Below the pieces are notes generated by a model. The model was not told the DNA's origin, did no database searches, and saw only the letters and a list, made by a program, of their open reading frames with translations. A stretch of DNA of 64,000 nucleotides. It comes from Nitrospirales bacterium (GTDB lineage Bacteria > Nitrospirota > Nitrospiria > Nitrospirales > UBA8639). The translations under genes and the position numbers were made by a program. The DNA is taken from the NCBI GenBank assembly GCA_029261255.1, contig JAJDBQ010000182.1:1-64000 (forward strand), given 5' to 3'. Of the stretch, positions 26,456 through 36,768 are shown piece after piece. Within the stretch, counting starts at the first letter, position 1, and each line of letters begins with the position of its first letter.

Positions 26456-29317
26456 TTAGGACTTGCCAACGCAAAGCGACGCTTCAATAGCCTGTGCGAG
26501 GCGGGTTAAGCCTTTTACCACATCGGTCCCCACATGCACGCGAATCACTCGGCGCTGACGACTGGCGAGACTTTGCAAATCTCCCAAGGCCTGTGCGGCC
26601 TTCAAGACACCAAATGAATAGGGTTCATCCGGAATGGCCAGATCTTCCGCATCATCGCTGGTTACTTGGATAAAGACGCCAGAGTTGGGGCCGCCTTTGT
26701 GAAGCTGCCCAGTGGAATGGAGGAAACGAGGTCCATAACCTAGGGTGGTGGCCACTTGTTTGGCTTCGCGAATTTTGGTTCGAATGCCAGTCAAGATCTC
26801 ATGCACCGCATCCGTTCGCTCCACATAGACATTCATGGCAAAATAATTGCCAGCCTGGAGGCGTGTGACATGCGCGGCGACGAGATCATCCAAGGCGGAA
26901 CTGCCCTTGAGTGCCTGCCCATTCATCTCATCCACAAAAACCTGAACATCTCCATCAGCCAAGAGCGGGGTGGATTCAGCAAGCTTTCCGGCTTTTGTAA
27001 AGGTCTCGAGATGGGCTTTGGTATAGTCCTTACTTTCTTGGACATTGGGTTGATCGAACGCATTAATACCCAACATCGCTCCAGCCACAGCAGTCGCCAT
27101 TTCCCACAAGAAAAATTCTTGACCAAGATTGATTAAGTCACCGACGGCAACACGAATGACTGGATGGCCAGCTTCCTCTAACGCCTTCACAGCAGAATCT
27201 TGCTTCGGATCCGCACCCTGTTCATAACGAATGTAGGCAAAAACTCGATCTTCGCCATAGACACTAGGTGCGCGAACAGATTCTCCCTCGACAGGAATGA
27301 TTCCTTTGTCTTCCTTGCCTGTGCTTTCGGCGACCAATTGCTCAAGCCACGCACCAAGATTCGACAATGCAGGCGATGTCACAAAGGTCAATTTGTCTCG
27401 CCCCGCTTTTGCTAACATGCCGACCACGGTCCCAAGCATGACTCCAGGATTCTCCGCGGCCGGCACCGCAGCCTCGCAGGAATGCCGCATGCGTTCTGCC
27501 TGACCAAGAAACTGGTCAATAGGTAATCCCATCAGCGCTGCCGGCACGATACCGAAATTTGAGAGCGCGGAATAGCGCCCACCGATTTCTGGTACGCCTG
27601 CCAAAATATGCCTGAAGTGTAACTTCGTGGCCACCCCTTCTAACAATGATCCTGGATCTGTTATCGCGATAAAGTGGTCGCCGGCTTTCTCGCCGACTGC
27701 TTGCCGCATACGCTCAAAGAAGTATTTCTGAAATACCAAGGGTTCAGTCGTCGAACCCGATTTACTGGCGACAATACAGAGCGTTTTCGATAAATCCACA
27801 TGCTGTTCGAATGACCGAACCTGCGAGGGCACCGTACTATCCAAGACATGCAATTCAGGGTATCCATCGATGACTCCATAAGTCATACGTAACACTTCCG
27901 GACAGAGACTACTGCCCCCCATTCCCAAAAGCAGGACATGCTTGAACCCGGCATCCTTAATGTCTTTGGCGACAGCTTGCAGCTTGGCAATCTGAGGCAA
28001 TTGCTCCTCAGAAATTGTCAACCACCCTAATGCATTGCGAATAATCTTTTGATGCTCTGGATTCTGATGCCACACGGTTGGGTCCTTGGCCCAAATCCGA
28101 CGAACAAGATCCTTTGCTTGCATATCCTTTAGCGACTCATCAACCTGACTTTGCATGGAACCTAGTGAATACGTGACACGATCCAGCTTGTCTCCAAGAA
28201 CCTCTGATCGCTTACGACTAATCACGCTCATCAATTGATCAAAGGCATCGACAAATAATTTGGCCCCTTCATGCAAAAGGGTTTCGGTCACCTTCTCCAT
28301 AGAAATGCCCACATCCGCCAACTGTTGCATGGTCGCTTTGGCCTCTTCGACACCTTCTTGGATCGTGTTCTTCACTGTCCCATGATCGCGGAAAGCCGCA
28401 AACGTCGCTTCGGGCATCGTATTCACCGTATCTGGCCCAATGAGTTGATCAACATAGAGGGTGTCTGGGTAGTTTGGATTTTTCGTACCCGTACTGGCCC
28501 ACAAGACTCGCTGCACTCGCGCACCTTTCGATTGCACGGCTTGGAAATCCTTGCTCCCAAAAATTTCCTCAAATTTCTGGTAGGCCAATTTGGCATTGGC
28601 AATGGCCACTTTGCCCAGGAGCCCCTCTAACACGGCGCGCTTGGCAGAATCAGATTCATTTTTAATCTTCGCATCCAATTGCTTTTCGATAAGACTATCA
28701 ATTCGACTCACAAAAAAGCTGGCTACGGAGGCCACCGGTCCAACATCTCCTCCATTCGCGGCTAACCGCTCCAGCCCTCGGACATACCGCCAAGCCACTT
28801 GTTCATACATCTCCACGCTAAACAAGAGTGTGACGTTGATATTAATACCTCGTGATAACAGTTCCTCAATAGCCGGCAAACCCTCAGACGTTCCTGGCAC
28901 TTTGATCATGACATTCTTTCGCGCCACGGCTGCATGAAGACGAATCGCTTCGTCAATGGTCCTCTGCGTATCAAATGCTAAATCGGGCGACACTTCTAAA
29001 CTGACATAGCCATCACGTCCTTGAGAAGATTCATACACCGGCTGCATGATATCAGCTGCATCCTGAATATCTTTGATTGCCACGCGCTCATAAATCTGCT
29101 TCACCCCAATATATTCAGAGGCGGCTTGTGTGATGGCATCATCGTAATCTGTGCTTCCAGCGATCGCTTTTTCAAAAATGGCAGGATTGGAGGTCATGCC
29201 CATCAGGCCGTCTTGGTCAATCAATGTTTGCAACTGACCAGACGTAATCATCCCGCGTCGGATGTAGTCATACCAAGGACTTTGTCCAGATTTACGAAGT
29301 TGTACGAGTGGATTCAT
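26456..29317 (-). CDS. Bifunctional transaldolase / glucose-6-phosphate isomerase
   Basis: The 953-residue fusion protein starts at ATG 29317, 8 nt after AAGGAG. The first 370 residues are a transaldolase: LMGMTSNPAIFEKAI, the Schiff-base Lys in NVMIKVPGTSEGLPA, and ININVTLLFS. The remainder is a phosphoglucose isomerase: LLLGMGGSSLCPEV, IVASKSGSTTEPLVF, ALSNFGIVPAALMG and the late LHSTGQLHKGGPNSGVF. It links the non-oxidative pentose phosphate pathway with glucose-6-phosphate/fructose-6-phosphate exchange. It follows transketolase by 47 nt on the same strand, so two consecutive steps are co-expressed. Such fusions are known in several phyla, Nitrospira included. Confidence 0.95.
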   Translation of the reverse strand: MNPLVQLRKSGQSPWYDYIRRGMITSGQLQTLIDQDGLMGMTSNPAIFEKAIAGSTDYDDAITQAASEYIGVKQIYERVAIKDIQDAADIMQPVYESSQGRDGYVSLEVSPDLAFDTQRTIDEAIRLHAAVARKNVMIKVPGTSEGLPAIEELLSRGININVTLLFSVEMYEQVAWRYVRGLERLAANGGDVGPVASVASFFVSRIDSLIEKQLDAKIKNESDSAKRAVLEGLLGKVAIANAKLAYQKFEEIFGSKDFQAVQSKGARVQRVLWASTGTKNPNYPDTLYVDQLIGPDTVNTMPEATFAAFRDHGTVKNTIQEGVEEAKATMQQLADVGISMEKVTETLLHEGAKLFVDAFDQLMSVISRKRSEVLGDKLDRVTYSLGSMQSQVDESLKDMQAKDLVRRIWAKDPTVWHQNPEHQKIIRNALGWLTISEEQLPQIAKLQAVAKDIKDAGFKHVLLLGMGGSSLCPEVLRMTYGVIDGYPELHVLDSTVPSQVRSFEQHVDLSKTLCIVASKSGSTTEPLVFQKYFFERMRQAVGEKAGDHFIAITDPGSLLEGVATKLHFRHILAGVPEIGGRYSALSNFGIVPAALMGLPIDQFLGQAERMRHSCEAAVPAAENPGVMLGTVVGMLAKAGRDKLTFVTSPALSNLGAWLEQLVAESTGKEDKGIIPVEGESVRAPSVYGEDRVFAYIRYEQGADPKQDSAVKALEEAGHPVIRVAVGDLINLGQEFFLWEMATAVAGAMLGINAFDQPNVQESKDYTKAHLETFTKAGKLAESTPLLADGDVQVFVDEMNGQALKGSSALDDLVAAHVTRLQAGNYFAMNVYVERTDAVHEILTGIRTKIREAKQVATTLGYGPRFLHSTGQLHKGGPNSGVFIQVTSDDAEDLAIPDEPYSFGVLKAAQALGDLQSLASRQRRVIRVHVGTDVVKGLTRLAQAIEASLCVGKS

Positions 29318-29364
29318 GAGCACGTCTCCTTATCACCAAATAGTTATCATCGCAAAGCTGCCAT

Positions 29365-31434
29365 TTACCCTTGTGCTTGAGCAATTTGCGATTTTGCTTT
29401 AGCCACAACATGGTCTACCGTAAATCCGAATTTCTTCGCGAGTTCTTTGAGAGGGGCGGAAGCCCCAAACGATTCCATACCGATCGCCTGCCCCTGTGTG
29501 CCCACATACTTTCCCCAACCAAAGGTTGAGGCAAGCTCAACTGAGACACGCGCCGTCACGTTGTCAGGTATAACAGATTGTTTATAGTCCTCAGATTGCT
29601 GCTCAAATAATTCCCAAGATGGCATGCTCACCACTCGACTCTTCACGCCTTGTTCCATCAGCTGTTCATGCGCCTGAACACAGAGTGACACTTCACTCCC
29701 TGTTGCCATGAGCAACACGTCAGGTCGTCCATCAGAAGCATCAGCCAAGATGTACGCACCCTTAGCCACACCCGACGCTGCTGCATACTTCGTGCGATCC
29801 AAGGTCGGCATCGCTTGCCGCGACAAAATTAACACCACGGGCTCATGCGGTAACTGCATGATCACTTTCCAGGCTTCCATTATCTCATTGGCATCGCCAG
29901 GACGTAGCACGATCAGTCCTGGAATCGCTCGGAGTGAGGGAACTTGTTCAATAGGTTGATGCGTAGGACCATCTTCCCCGACACCGATAGAGTCATGTGT
30001 AAAGACATGCAGCACGGGGATTTCCATGAGCGACGAAAGACGAATCGCCGGTCTCGCATAATCTGAGAAAATGAGAAATCCCGAACCATAGGGTCTCACC
30101 TTAGATAATGACAACCCATTCAAGATGGCCCCCATGGCATGCTCTCGCACACCAAAATGCACATTTCTCCCCGAAGGATTGTCACTGGTAAAATCACCCG
30201 CACCCTCAAAGGTTAATCGCGTTTTAGTTGACGGGGCTAAATCAGCCGCACCACCTAACACCCACGGCACATTGATCGCGACGGCATTGAGGACCTTTGC
30301 TGAAGCCTCCCGCCCGGCCATTCCCTTCTGATCTGGTGGAAAAACTGGTAAATCCTTATCCCATCCTTCAGGCAACTGTCGGTGCTGCATTTTATAGAGA
30401 TGGTCAGCCAATTCCGGATACTGCGCTTGATACTCTGTAAATCGAGCCATCCAGGCTTTCCGTAATTCTGACCCACGAACACCAATGCCTTTCTGGAAAT
30501 GAACAGGCACTTCATCCGGCACTAAAAATTTGGCATCTTCCGGCCAGCCATAGTTTCGCTTCGTCAGACGAATTTCCTCTTCACCCAACGGCTCTCCATG
30601 GGCAGCATGTGTGTCTTGTTTATTGGGCGCACCGTACGCGATATGACTATCAACAATGATGAGCGTAGGACGGTCGGTTTCTTTGCGAAAGGTGCTAAAG
30701 GCACGATCGAGCATGTCGAGGTCATTCGCATCTCCAACCCGTGTCACATTCCATCCATATGCGATAAACCGCGTGGCGACATCTTCGGTAAAGGCCCAAT
30801 TCGTATGGCCTTCAATCGTGATTTTATTATTGTCATAGATCCAACAGAGATTCGCGAGCTTCAAATGACCTGCTAAGGAAGCGGCTTCAGCAGAAACGCC
30901 TTCCATCAAACATCCATCACCACAGAGGGCATAGACATCATAGGCAAACATCTCAAAGTCCGGTCTGTTGAAATAGCTGGCCATCCAGCGTTCCGCCATC
31001 GCCATCCCCACACTCGTGGCCACACCCTGCCCAAGTGGACCCGTCGTCGTCTCAATGCCGGAGGTCCAGCGATACTCAGGATGGCCAGGACACTTACTCT
31101 CAAGTTGGCGAAAGCGTTTAATGTCATCTAAGGTGACCGATGGTTGGCCCAACTGTTCATATTCGCTATTGACGGCTTTGACGCCGCAGAGATGTAACAA
31201 CGAATAGAGCAACATGGACGCATGGCCAGCCGATAAGACGAACCGATCACGGTTCGGCCAAATCGGGTCAGCTGGATCAAAGCGCAAGAGCCTATTCCAT
31301 AGGCAATAGGCAACCGGCGCCAGGGCCATAGGCGTACCGGGGTGCCCGGAATTGGCCGCCTGAACGGCATCCATCGCCAAGGTCCGAATCGTATTGATAC
31401 AGAGTTGATCTGGAGAATCAGTTGCTGATGTCAT
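29365..31434 (-). CDS. tkt: Transketolase
   Basis: The ThDP-dependent enzyme has 689 residues and moves two-carbon units between sugar phosphates. Landmarks are SGHPGTPMALAPVAY, the ThDP/Mg motif GDGCLMEGVSAEAASLAGHL...YDNN, the pyrimidine domain ENNWR-type region FGVREHAMGAILNG, and THDSIGVGEDGPTHQPIEQ. The ATG has a GGGAGGA site. It is the first gene of a tkt/tal-pgi pair. Confidence 0.97.
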   Translation of the reverse strand: MTSATDSPDQLCINTIRTLAMDAVQAANSGHPGTPMALAPVAYCLWNRLLRFDPADPIWPNRDRFVLSAGHASMLLYSLLHLCGVKAVNSEYEQLGQPSVTLDDIKRFRQLESKCPGHPEYRWTSGIETTTGPLGQGVATSVGMAMAERWMASYFNRPDFEMFAYDVYALCGDGCLMEGVSAEAASLAGHLKLANLCWIYDNNKITIEGHTNWAFTEDVATRFIAYGWNVTRVGDANDLDMLDRAFSTFRKETDRPTLIIVDSHIAYGAPNKQDTHAAHGEPLGEEEIRLTKRNYGWPEDAKFLVPDEVPVHFQKGIGVRGSELRKAWMARFTEYQAQYPELADHLYKMQHRQLPEGWDKDLPVFPPDQKGMAGREASAKVLNAVAINVPWVLGGAADLAPSTKTRLTFEGAGDFTSDNPSGRNVHFGVREHAMGAILNGLSLSKVRPYGSGFLIFSDYARPAIRLSSLMEIPVLHVFTHDSIGVGEDGPTHQPIEQVPSLRAIPGLIVLRPGDANEIMEAWKVIMQLPHEPVVLILSRQAMPTLDRTKYAAASGVAKGAYILADASDGRPDVLLMATGSEVSLCVQAHEQLMEQGVKSRVVSMPSWELFEQQSEDYKQSVIPDNVTARVSVELASTFGWGKYVGTQGQAIGMESFGASAPLKELAKKFGFTVDHVVAKAKSQIAQAQG

Positions 31435-31740
31435 GATAAATTCCTCCCATAAGCTATCATATTGTGTCCTGCTGGTATTTCAAGGGACACTCACAAGAGA
31501 GAGACGAAAATCAAGGTGCCATCATTCAAAAGCCTAGTATTTTTCCTGAATAATCTCAATATCTTTACAAACAACCGACTTAATGGAAGAAACAGCAATG
31601 GGAGTATTGAAGAATAATGCTCGCAATGGGCAAATATGTCTAGAGACACATGACAGACCGAAGGCCTCGGATCGGTTCAAAAAAGGTCCAGAACCTGTCA
31701 TGTTGCCAATACCATGAAACGCGCATTATGATTCGATCCC

Positions 31741-31935
31741 ATGAATGTCCATCTAAGCCATCCCACTCGCGACATAGAACTTCAGGGTCCCAAACGGGTT
31801 GCAGATATTTTCAAGGAATTACAATTAATCCCCGAAGCCTTTTTGGTCATTCGCGGGCAGGATCTCATGACCGAAGACGAGATTGTCGCGGATGAGGACA
31901 CCATTGAAGTCCGTCCGGTCATTTCTGGAGGGTAA
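31741..31935 (+). CDS. Ubiquitin-like sulfur carrier (ThiS/MoaD/TtuB-like)
   Basis: The 64-residue protein has a beta-grasp pattern and ends in ISGG, the C-terminal Gly-Gly that is adenylated and thiocarboxylated in sulfur carriers. The next gene starts 3 nt later and encodes a TtuA-like tRNA thiolase. In Thermus the pair TtuB/TtuA makes 2-thioribothymidine in the T loop of tRNA. The activating E1-like enzyme is not in this window. Start ATG 31741. Confidence 0.85.
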   Translation: MNVHLSHPTRDIELQGPKRVADIFKELQLIPEAFLVIRGQDLMTEDEIVADEDTIEVRPVISGG

Positions 31936-31938
31936 GCC

Positions 31939-32883
31939 TTGCGCTGTCGAAAATGTTCCAATCGAGCAGTTTTAGGGCTGCCTCGCCATAATACGGCCTA
32001 CTGCGGCCCCTGTTTGACAGAATTCGTCCGTACCCAAGTACAAAAGGCCATTAAGGCCCAAACAATGTTTTCGCCAGAAGATCGTATTTTAGTCGCCGTC
32101 TCTGGGGGAAAAGATAGTTTGACCCTGTGGGAAATTCTGCTCAAGCTGGGCTATAACGTCGATGCACTCTATGTGGATTTAGGCATACCGGGATATTCGG
32201 AGCGCTCGCATGAAAAAGTAGAACGCTTTGCTCATGATGTCGCCGAAGCCTGTGGCTCAAAACTCATCATTCAAACCGTGGAGGAAGATGCTGGGGCTGG
32301 GAATGGCGTGAAAGAATTAGCCAATCTCATCAAACGACCAACGTGTTCGGCTTGCGGCACGATCAAACGCTACCAATTCAATCGGGTGGCATATCAGAAT
32401 AACTACGATGTGATGGCCACCGGACATAATCTCGATGATGAAGCCGCACGACTATTAGGCAACGTGTTGAATTGGCAAGACGAATATTTGCAAAAACAGT
32501 CACCCACTCTACCAGCGTCGGTTGAAGGATTTTCTAAGAAAGTCAAACCGCTCTATCGCATGACGGAACGAGAAATTGCCGCCTACGCCGTCGTGAACCG
32601 AATTGATTATCTCGTGGAAGAATGTCCCAATGCCAAAGGCGCAAAGATGTTGGTGTATAAAGATGTACTCAACCGACTAGAAGCCGAATCACCAGGAACC
32701 AAACACCGCTTTTACTGGGGATTCTTAGACAAACAGAAAAAATCTGCCGAATCAACAAAACACACAATGACCGATATCGATCAAAGCACCCTTCTTCCCT
32801 GTGAGACCTGCAGCCAACCAACCACTGCAGGCACCTGCTCCTTCTGCCGCATGATGGCCCGCGCCAAAACTGCTGCGCGCTAA
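31939..32883 (+). CDS. TtuA/Ncs6-like tRNA 2-thiolation enzyme
   Basis: The 314-residue PP-loop ATPase has an N-terminal zinc site (CRKC, CGPC), the ATP-binding loop AVSGGKDSL, central cysteines (CSACG) expected to hold the Fe-S cluster, and TGHNLDDEAARLLGN. A C-terminal zinc site (CETC, CSFC) closes it. This is the TtuA/TIGR00269 plan. The start is a TTG at 31939 backed by GGAGGG 7 nt upstream. It sits immediately behind the sulfur carrier, which supports sulfur delivery from that protein to tRNA. Confidence 0.9.
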   Translation: MRCRKCSNRAVLGLPRHNTAYCGPCLTEFVRTQVQKAIKAQTMFSPEDRILVAVSGGKDSLTLWEILLKLGYNVDALYVDLGIPGYSERSHEKVERFAHDVAEACGSKLIIQTVEEDAGAGNGVKELANLIKRPTCSACGTIKRYQFNRVAYQNNYDVMATGHNLDDEAARLLGNVLNWQDEYLQKQSPTLPASVEGFSKKVKPLYRMTEREIAAYAVVNRIDYLVEECPNAKGAKMLVYKDVLNRLEAESPGTKHRFYWGFLDKQKKSAESTKHTMTDIDQSTLLPCETCSQPTTAGTCSFCRMMARAKTAAR

Positions 32884-33120
32884 GCATCTGATTCCTTCTT
32901 AGTACATGTGAATGGCGAATTGCTAACGACCGTCGTCAAAGAACTCCTCAGTGTAAGGCTTTATACCATTCTCATTTTAAAGAGAATTAACTTCAGGCAA
33001 GATTGGGGGGGGAAGGACTCGGTCTTATCGGACGTGTTCTGTTCTCTTGAACTCGGGGACATGCGGAAGACTGAAGTGCAACCTACCACAACATCAAGCT
33101 CCCGCATCCCCTACGAACTT

Positions 33121-34881
33121 CTAGTCTCTATAGAGACGAACTTTAACTTTTTTGCCTTTCAATCTTGCACGGCTCAGGACTTTTATAATTCCCGGAGCTA
33201 ACTCTTCAGGGACTTTAACTAGCGAGAAATCATCCGCGATTTTAATCGGACCAATGACATTCGAATTAATCCCAGCTTCATTCGCTATGGCACCAACGAA
33301 ATCTCCAGGGCGAATGCTTTCATTTTTTCCCGCATTGAAGTGTAAGGTGGCCAGTCTGGCAGATTGATCTGGTCGACCGGGATGTTCACGCCTGCCAACT
33401 GGCCGCCCCGAACTTCCCCCTGCCCTTTGGCCTTGAGCCCAACCCGGTGGCTCCCGTCTTGGTCGCCGCGGCACAGCGGGTGTCGATCTGGCTCTGTCCT
33501 GTATGGTCGGAATTTCTTCTTCAGTTCTTCCACTGTCTTTTGATCCATACGCCAGTTGCATGGCAGCCGCAGCGACATCCGTGGGATCAAACTTTTCGGA
33601 AAGGGAACTCACGATCGTCCTGAAACGATCATGTTTATTTTGCTTGAGTAAATCTTGAATGTCATTGCCAATCCGCTCTAGTCGCTTCGCTTGAAGGTCA
33701 GCGACCGTCGGGAGTGTGGCCATCTCGATCTTGGATTTCGTCAATCGCTCAATATTCTGCAGCAACCAACGCTCGCGTGGTTCGACCAGACTCACCGCTT
33801 CGCCACCCCGCCCAGCACGCCCCGTCCGCCCAATACGATGGACGTAGGCCTCGGGAGATGTTGGGACGTCGTAGTTCATTACATGCGAGACATGAGAAAT
33901 ATCCAAGCCTCTCGCGGCTACATCCGTCGCGACCAACAACTCTGTGCTTCCTGATCGGAACGAGGCCATCACGCGATCACGTTGAGCCTGATTCATCCCC
34001 CCGTGAAGACCTTCGCCACGATACCCTCGACTATTTAGCATTGAGGTTAACTCATCCACTTCAAGACGCGTTCGACAAAAGACCAATGTTGACTTCGGAC
34101 TCGTCATGTCCAAGATACGGGCCAACGCGGCCACCTTGTGTTGGCGAGCAACCAGATATGCAGTCTGGCGCACCCGAGGCGCTACCCCAGTTTCAACAGG
34201 TTCTTTCGCAATTTGAATTTCAACCGGGTCTTGTAGATGCCGGCGTGCAATAGAGGCGATACGAGAAGGCATCGTGGCAGAAAACAGTGCGGTTTGACGC
34301 GTTTTTGGAGTTTGTTGAAGGATGGCATCGAGATCTTCGGCGAAACCCATATTGAGCATTTCATCAGCCTCGTCCAACACCACCATCTGTAAATCTTTGA
34401 GTTGAAGACTCTTGCGGCGGATGTGATCTAACGCCCGACCAGGAGTTGCCACGATGACATCGACACCACGCTTAAGCGCTATAAGTTGTGGCCTAATAGC
34501 TGTTCCACCATAGACCGCAAGTATGGCAACTTGCTGTTCTTTGCCATAACGTTCAACCGCTTCACACACCTGTATCGCCAATTCCCGAGTGGGCACCAGA
34601 ATCAACACGGAAGGATTGGGCTGTCGAGCTGAACGATCGAGCCGCTGTAAGAGAGGCAGAGTAAAAGCTGCCGTCTTACCAGTTCCTGTAGCGGCGCGAC
34701 CTAAAAGATCACGCCCAGCCAGCAGTGGGGGGATCGCTTCCTGTTGAATGGGGGTAGGCTCTTCATATCCCAACTTCTCGAGAGTGGAGAGAAGGGCCGT
34801 CCCGAGACCGAGAGACGAGAAACCGGAAGAGGCGTCCTTTATAGTCGAGGCCGCTAATGAGTCTTTTTTACTGTGTATCAT
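33121..34881 (-). CDS. deaD: DEAD-box ATP-dependent RNA helicase with DbpA-type RNA-binding domain
   Basis: The product has about 586 residues from ATG 34881; the track's earlier start adds an unsupported leader. Helicase motifs are Q (FSSLGL...PTPIQQEAIPPLLAG), I (AATGTGKTAAF), Ia (PTRELAIQV), II (VLDEADEML), III (SATMP) and VI (YVHRIGRTGRAGRGG). A Lys/Arg/Pro-rich linker precedes a DbpA-like RRM (SIRPGDFVGAIANEAGI...VKVRLYRD). It remodels rRNA or mRNA duplexes, often in the cold. The upstream region (34882-35100) has a hairpin (TCAAAGCC/GGCTTTGA, 34990-35013) that could belong to a long 5' leader. Confidence 0.95.
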   Translation of the reverse strand: MIHSKKDSLAASTIKDASSGFSSLGLGTALLSTLEKLGYEEPTPIQQEAIPPLLAGRDLLGRAATGTGKTAAFTLPLLQRLDRSARQPNPSVLILVPTRELAIQVCEAVERYGKEQQVAILAVYGGTAIRPQLIALKRGVDVIVATPGRALDHIRRKSLQLKDLQMVVLDEADEMLNMGFAEDLDAILQQTPKTRQTALFSATMPSRIASIARRHLQDPVEIQIAKEPVETGVAPRVRQTAYLVARQHKVAALARILDMTSPKSTLVFCRTRLEVDELTSMLNSRGYRGEGLHGGMNQAQRDRVMASFRSGSTELLVATDVAARGLDISHVSHVMNYDVPTSPEAYVHRIGRTGRAGRGGEAVSLVEPRERWLLQNIERLTKSKIEMATLPTVADLQAKRLERIGNDIQDLLKQNKHDRFRTIVSSLSEKFDPTDVAAAAMQLAYGSKDSGRTEEEIPTIQDRARSTPAVPRRPRREPPGWAQGQRAGGSSGRPVGRREHPGRPDQSARLATLHFNAGKNESIRPGDFVGAIANEAGINSNVIGPIKIADDFSLVKVPEELAPGIIKVLSRARLKGKKVKVRLYRD

Positions 34882-35604
34882 AGTCTGTCTGAAAACCTTT
34901 CTGGTTGAGATCCGAATTTGGGTATCTGGCCAAAATGGTGCTGACATGCGCCGTATCACAAGAGTGCTACGACAACATCACGCATCCAGTCAAAGCCATT
35001 TGCCTGGCTTTGATCACTCGCTTCCATTTTGTCGCGATCGATAAGGTGGCCTAGAAAATATCGGCCAATGCCACAGAAGTGGCGTCAAAGGCGACTTCCA
35101 CACATTTTGTGTTGGGCTCTGGCCCTTTTACACGTGTTTGGTCGGTGTCAGGGATAAAGTCCGTTTTAATGGCGGGGAAGTACTGTCCACTTTACGCGGT
35201 CTATTGGTTGACAATCAATGAGCCATAATGCCTTTAACACTAGGCTCATTGCTTGCCTCATCATTCTACGAGAATGAGGTTTCTTGTCAGGCTCTGCAAA
35301 ATCTCGTCATTCCATGGAAAATTGACTGCATTCCTGGCATGTTGAATTTGAAATCGACAAGCCAGCCGCTCGTCATGGCTAATATCTGAAACTTTTCAGT
35401 CGGAAGCAAATATCGATGAATCCGTGTTCTTCAATCGATTCTGGAAGAAACCTTATTCAAATAGCTTGAATCCAGCACAACCCTATAGATTCCTAGCAAT
35501 TACCCATCATTTCACATAATTTCAGCAGCTTGATATCTGTATTTTTTCAACCCCCTCCTTTTGATGAATAGGATTTTCGCAGAATCCATAGTGAAATACA
35601 CCCT
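34882..35604. other. 723-bp gene-free interval with hairpins
   Basis: I find no gene. There is a perfect 9-bp inverted repeat (CAATGAGCC, 35216-35224, with GGCTCATTG, 35243-35251), the 8-bp hairpin at 34990-35013, and a bulged stem CCTCATCATTCT/AGAATGAGG near 35256-35279. A TTGACA at 35208 might be a -35 box, but no well-spaced -10 follows. Confidence 0.4.
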
Positions 35605-36048
35605 ATGGTTCATGCTTTCACCAAAAACATCACACGAATCATTTGCCTTTTTTCCCTGGCATTAGTCTCGTTTTTACTGATACCGGGCCTTGCCATGGCA
35701 GACTTTGAGAGTCAGCCCTGTACAGTCGCACATCTACAAATCGAGCACACCCAAGAGACTCTTCGAACATCAGAGCAACGGCAGCAGCAACTCCAGCAAG
35801 ACGTTCGTTCCACCTACCAACAATTGTTTGCCTGCAAGACGGGAACAGCCTTATCGATAGCTCAACAACAATCTTGCTCACACCTTCAAGAAGAAGGCCC
35901 TAAACAATTTCAAGCCATGGTCGAAGCCATAACCCTTAGCCATCAGACTTCTCAACAACTCGCCCACCAAACCCACCAAGCTGAACGCAACTGTCCTAAA
36001 ATTACAGAGGAAACGTTCCCCAAAATTGCCAGTCTGGGACATTCCTAA
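35605..36048 (+). CDS. Small secreted hypothetical protein
   Basis: The product has 147 residues with a classic Sec signal peptide (IICLFSLALVSFLLIPGLAMA). The mature part is a Gln-rich helical bundle (EQRQQQLQQDVRSTYQQLFAC) with four cysteines that could form two disulfides in the periplasm. No ribosome site is obvious before ATG 35605. I do not recognise the family. The neighbours are also secreted or membrane proteins of unknown function. Confidence 0.7.
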   Translation: MVHAFTKNITRIICLFSLALVSFLLIPGLAMADFESQPCTVAHLQIEHTQETLRTSEQRQQQLQQDVRSTYQQLFACKTGTALSIAQQQSCSHLQEEGPKQFQAMVEAITLSHQTSQQLAHQTHQAERNCPKITEETFPKIASLGHS

Positions 36049-36115
36049 ACCCGTTTTTTTCAGATATTTGAGATTTGCTACTTCGTCATCACTGATGAAA
36101 TTTGAACAGGTAGGG

Positions 36116-36721
36116 CTATGCCATGAGATATTGAGTAGTCTGCCGTCTCTCTCTAGCCATCCAGAAAATCAGACCGATCCCGAGCGCCCCATACAGCAGA
36201 AATACCGGGCGAAAGACAGTGGTGAGATACAATGTGAGGTCAGGATACAGTACCAACAAGCTAATCAACAACAGGCCTCCTAAGCCCGCTGCCAAACCCA
36301 ACGCCAAGACAATCAATCGAAAAATCTCTCTGGCAGAACGATGATAGAAATGCGAGTGACTAGATCCCCGGCCAATGACCCCAATGACTTCCAACATGGT
36401 CACCAAAAACAATGCCCCCACTACAAACCCGCTCCAATAGAGATGTTGTTGAGCCACAATCCACACCACCACCCTACTTTCACCAAACTCCGTGGGATAC
36501 GACGCTTCTGTCAGCCGAGGCGCACGCGGCCCTGAAACAATCCCATCAATCTTGTAATAGACATCTTGAGAAATTTTAGGTTTGTCTGGCTCTGGGAGGC
36601 TCGAAAGAGAAATCGAAGGAGGAGAAGTTGAAAGATTGGGGTTCGTAGGGTTTTGTTCGGCTGCTAATATCGGCGAGGACAATGAACTAATCAACAAGGC
36701 CAGAAGAAAGATATTTCGCAT
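36116..36721 (-). CDS. Membrane protein with signal peptide, unknown
   Basis: The 201-residue product starts with a signal peptide (MRNIFLLALLISSLSSPILA) and a Pro/Ser-rich linker. Then come about four membrane helices, beginning near residue 90 with WIVAQQHLYWSGFVVGALFLV. Histidines at helix ends (QQHLYW, SHSHFYHR) faintly recall short cytochrome bd-subunit-like proteins of Nitrospira, but haem ligation is a guess. It is the last gene of the minus-strand patch and lies 47 nt after the Sel1-repeat gene. Confidence 0.7.
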   Translation of the reverse strand: MRNIFLLALLISSLSSPILAAEQNPTNPNLSTSPPSISLSSLPEPDKPKISQDVYYKIDGIVSGPRAPRLTEASYPTEFGESRVVVWIVAQQHLYWSGFVVGALFLVTMLEVIGVIGRGSSHSHFYHRSAREIFRLIVLALGLAAGLGGLLLISLLVLYPDLTLYLTTVFRPVFLLYGALGIGLIFWMARERRQTTQYLMA

Positions 36722-36768
36722 ATCCTACTTAAAAATCTCAGTGTGTTGTTTCTAAAGGAAAGACGCTA

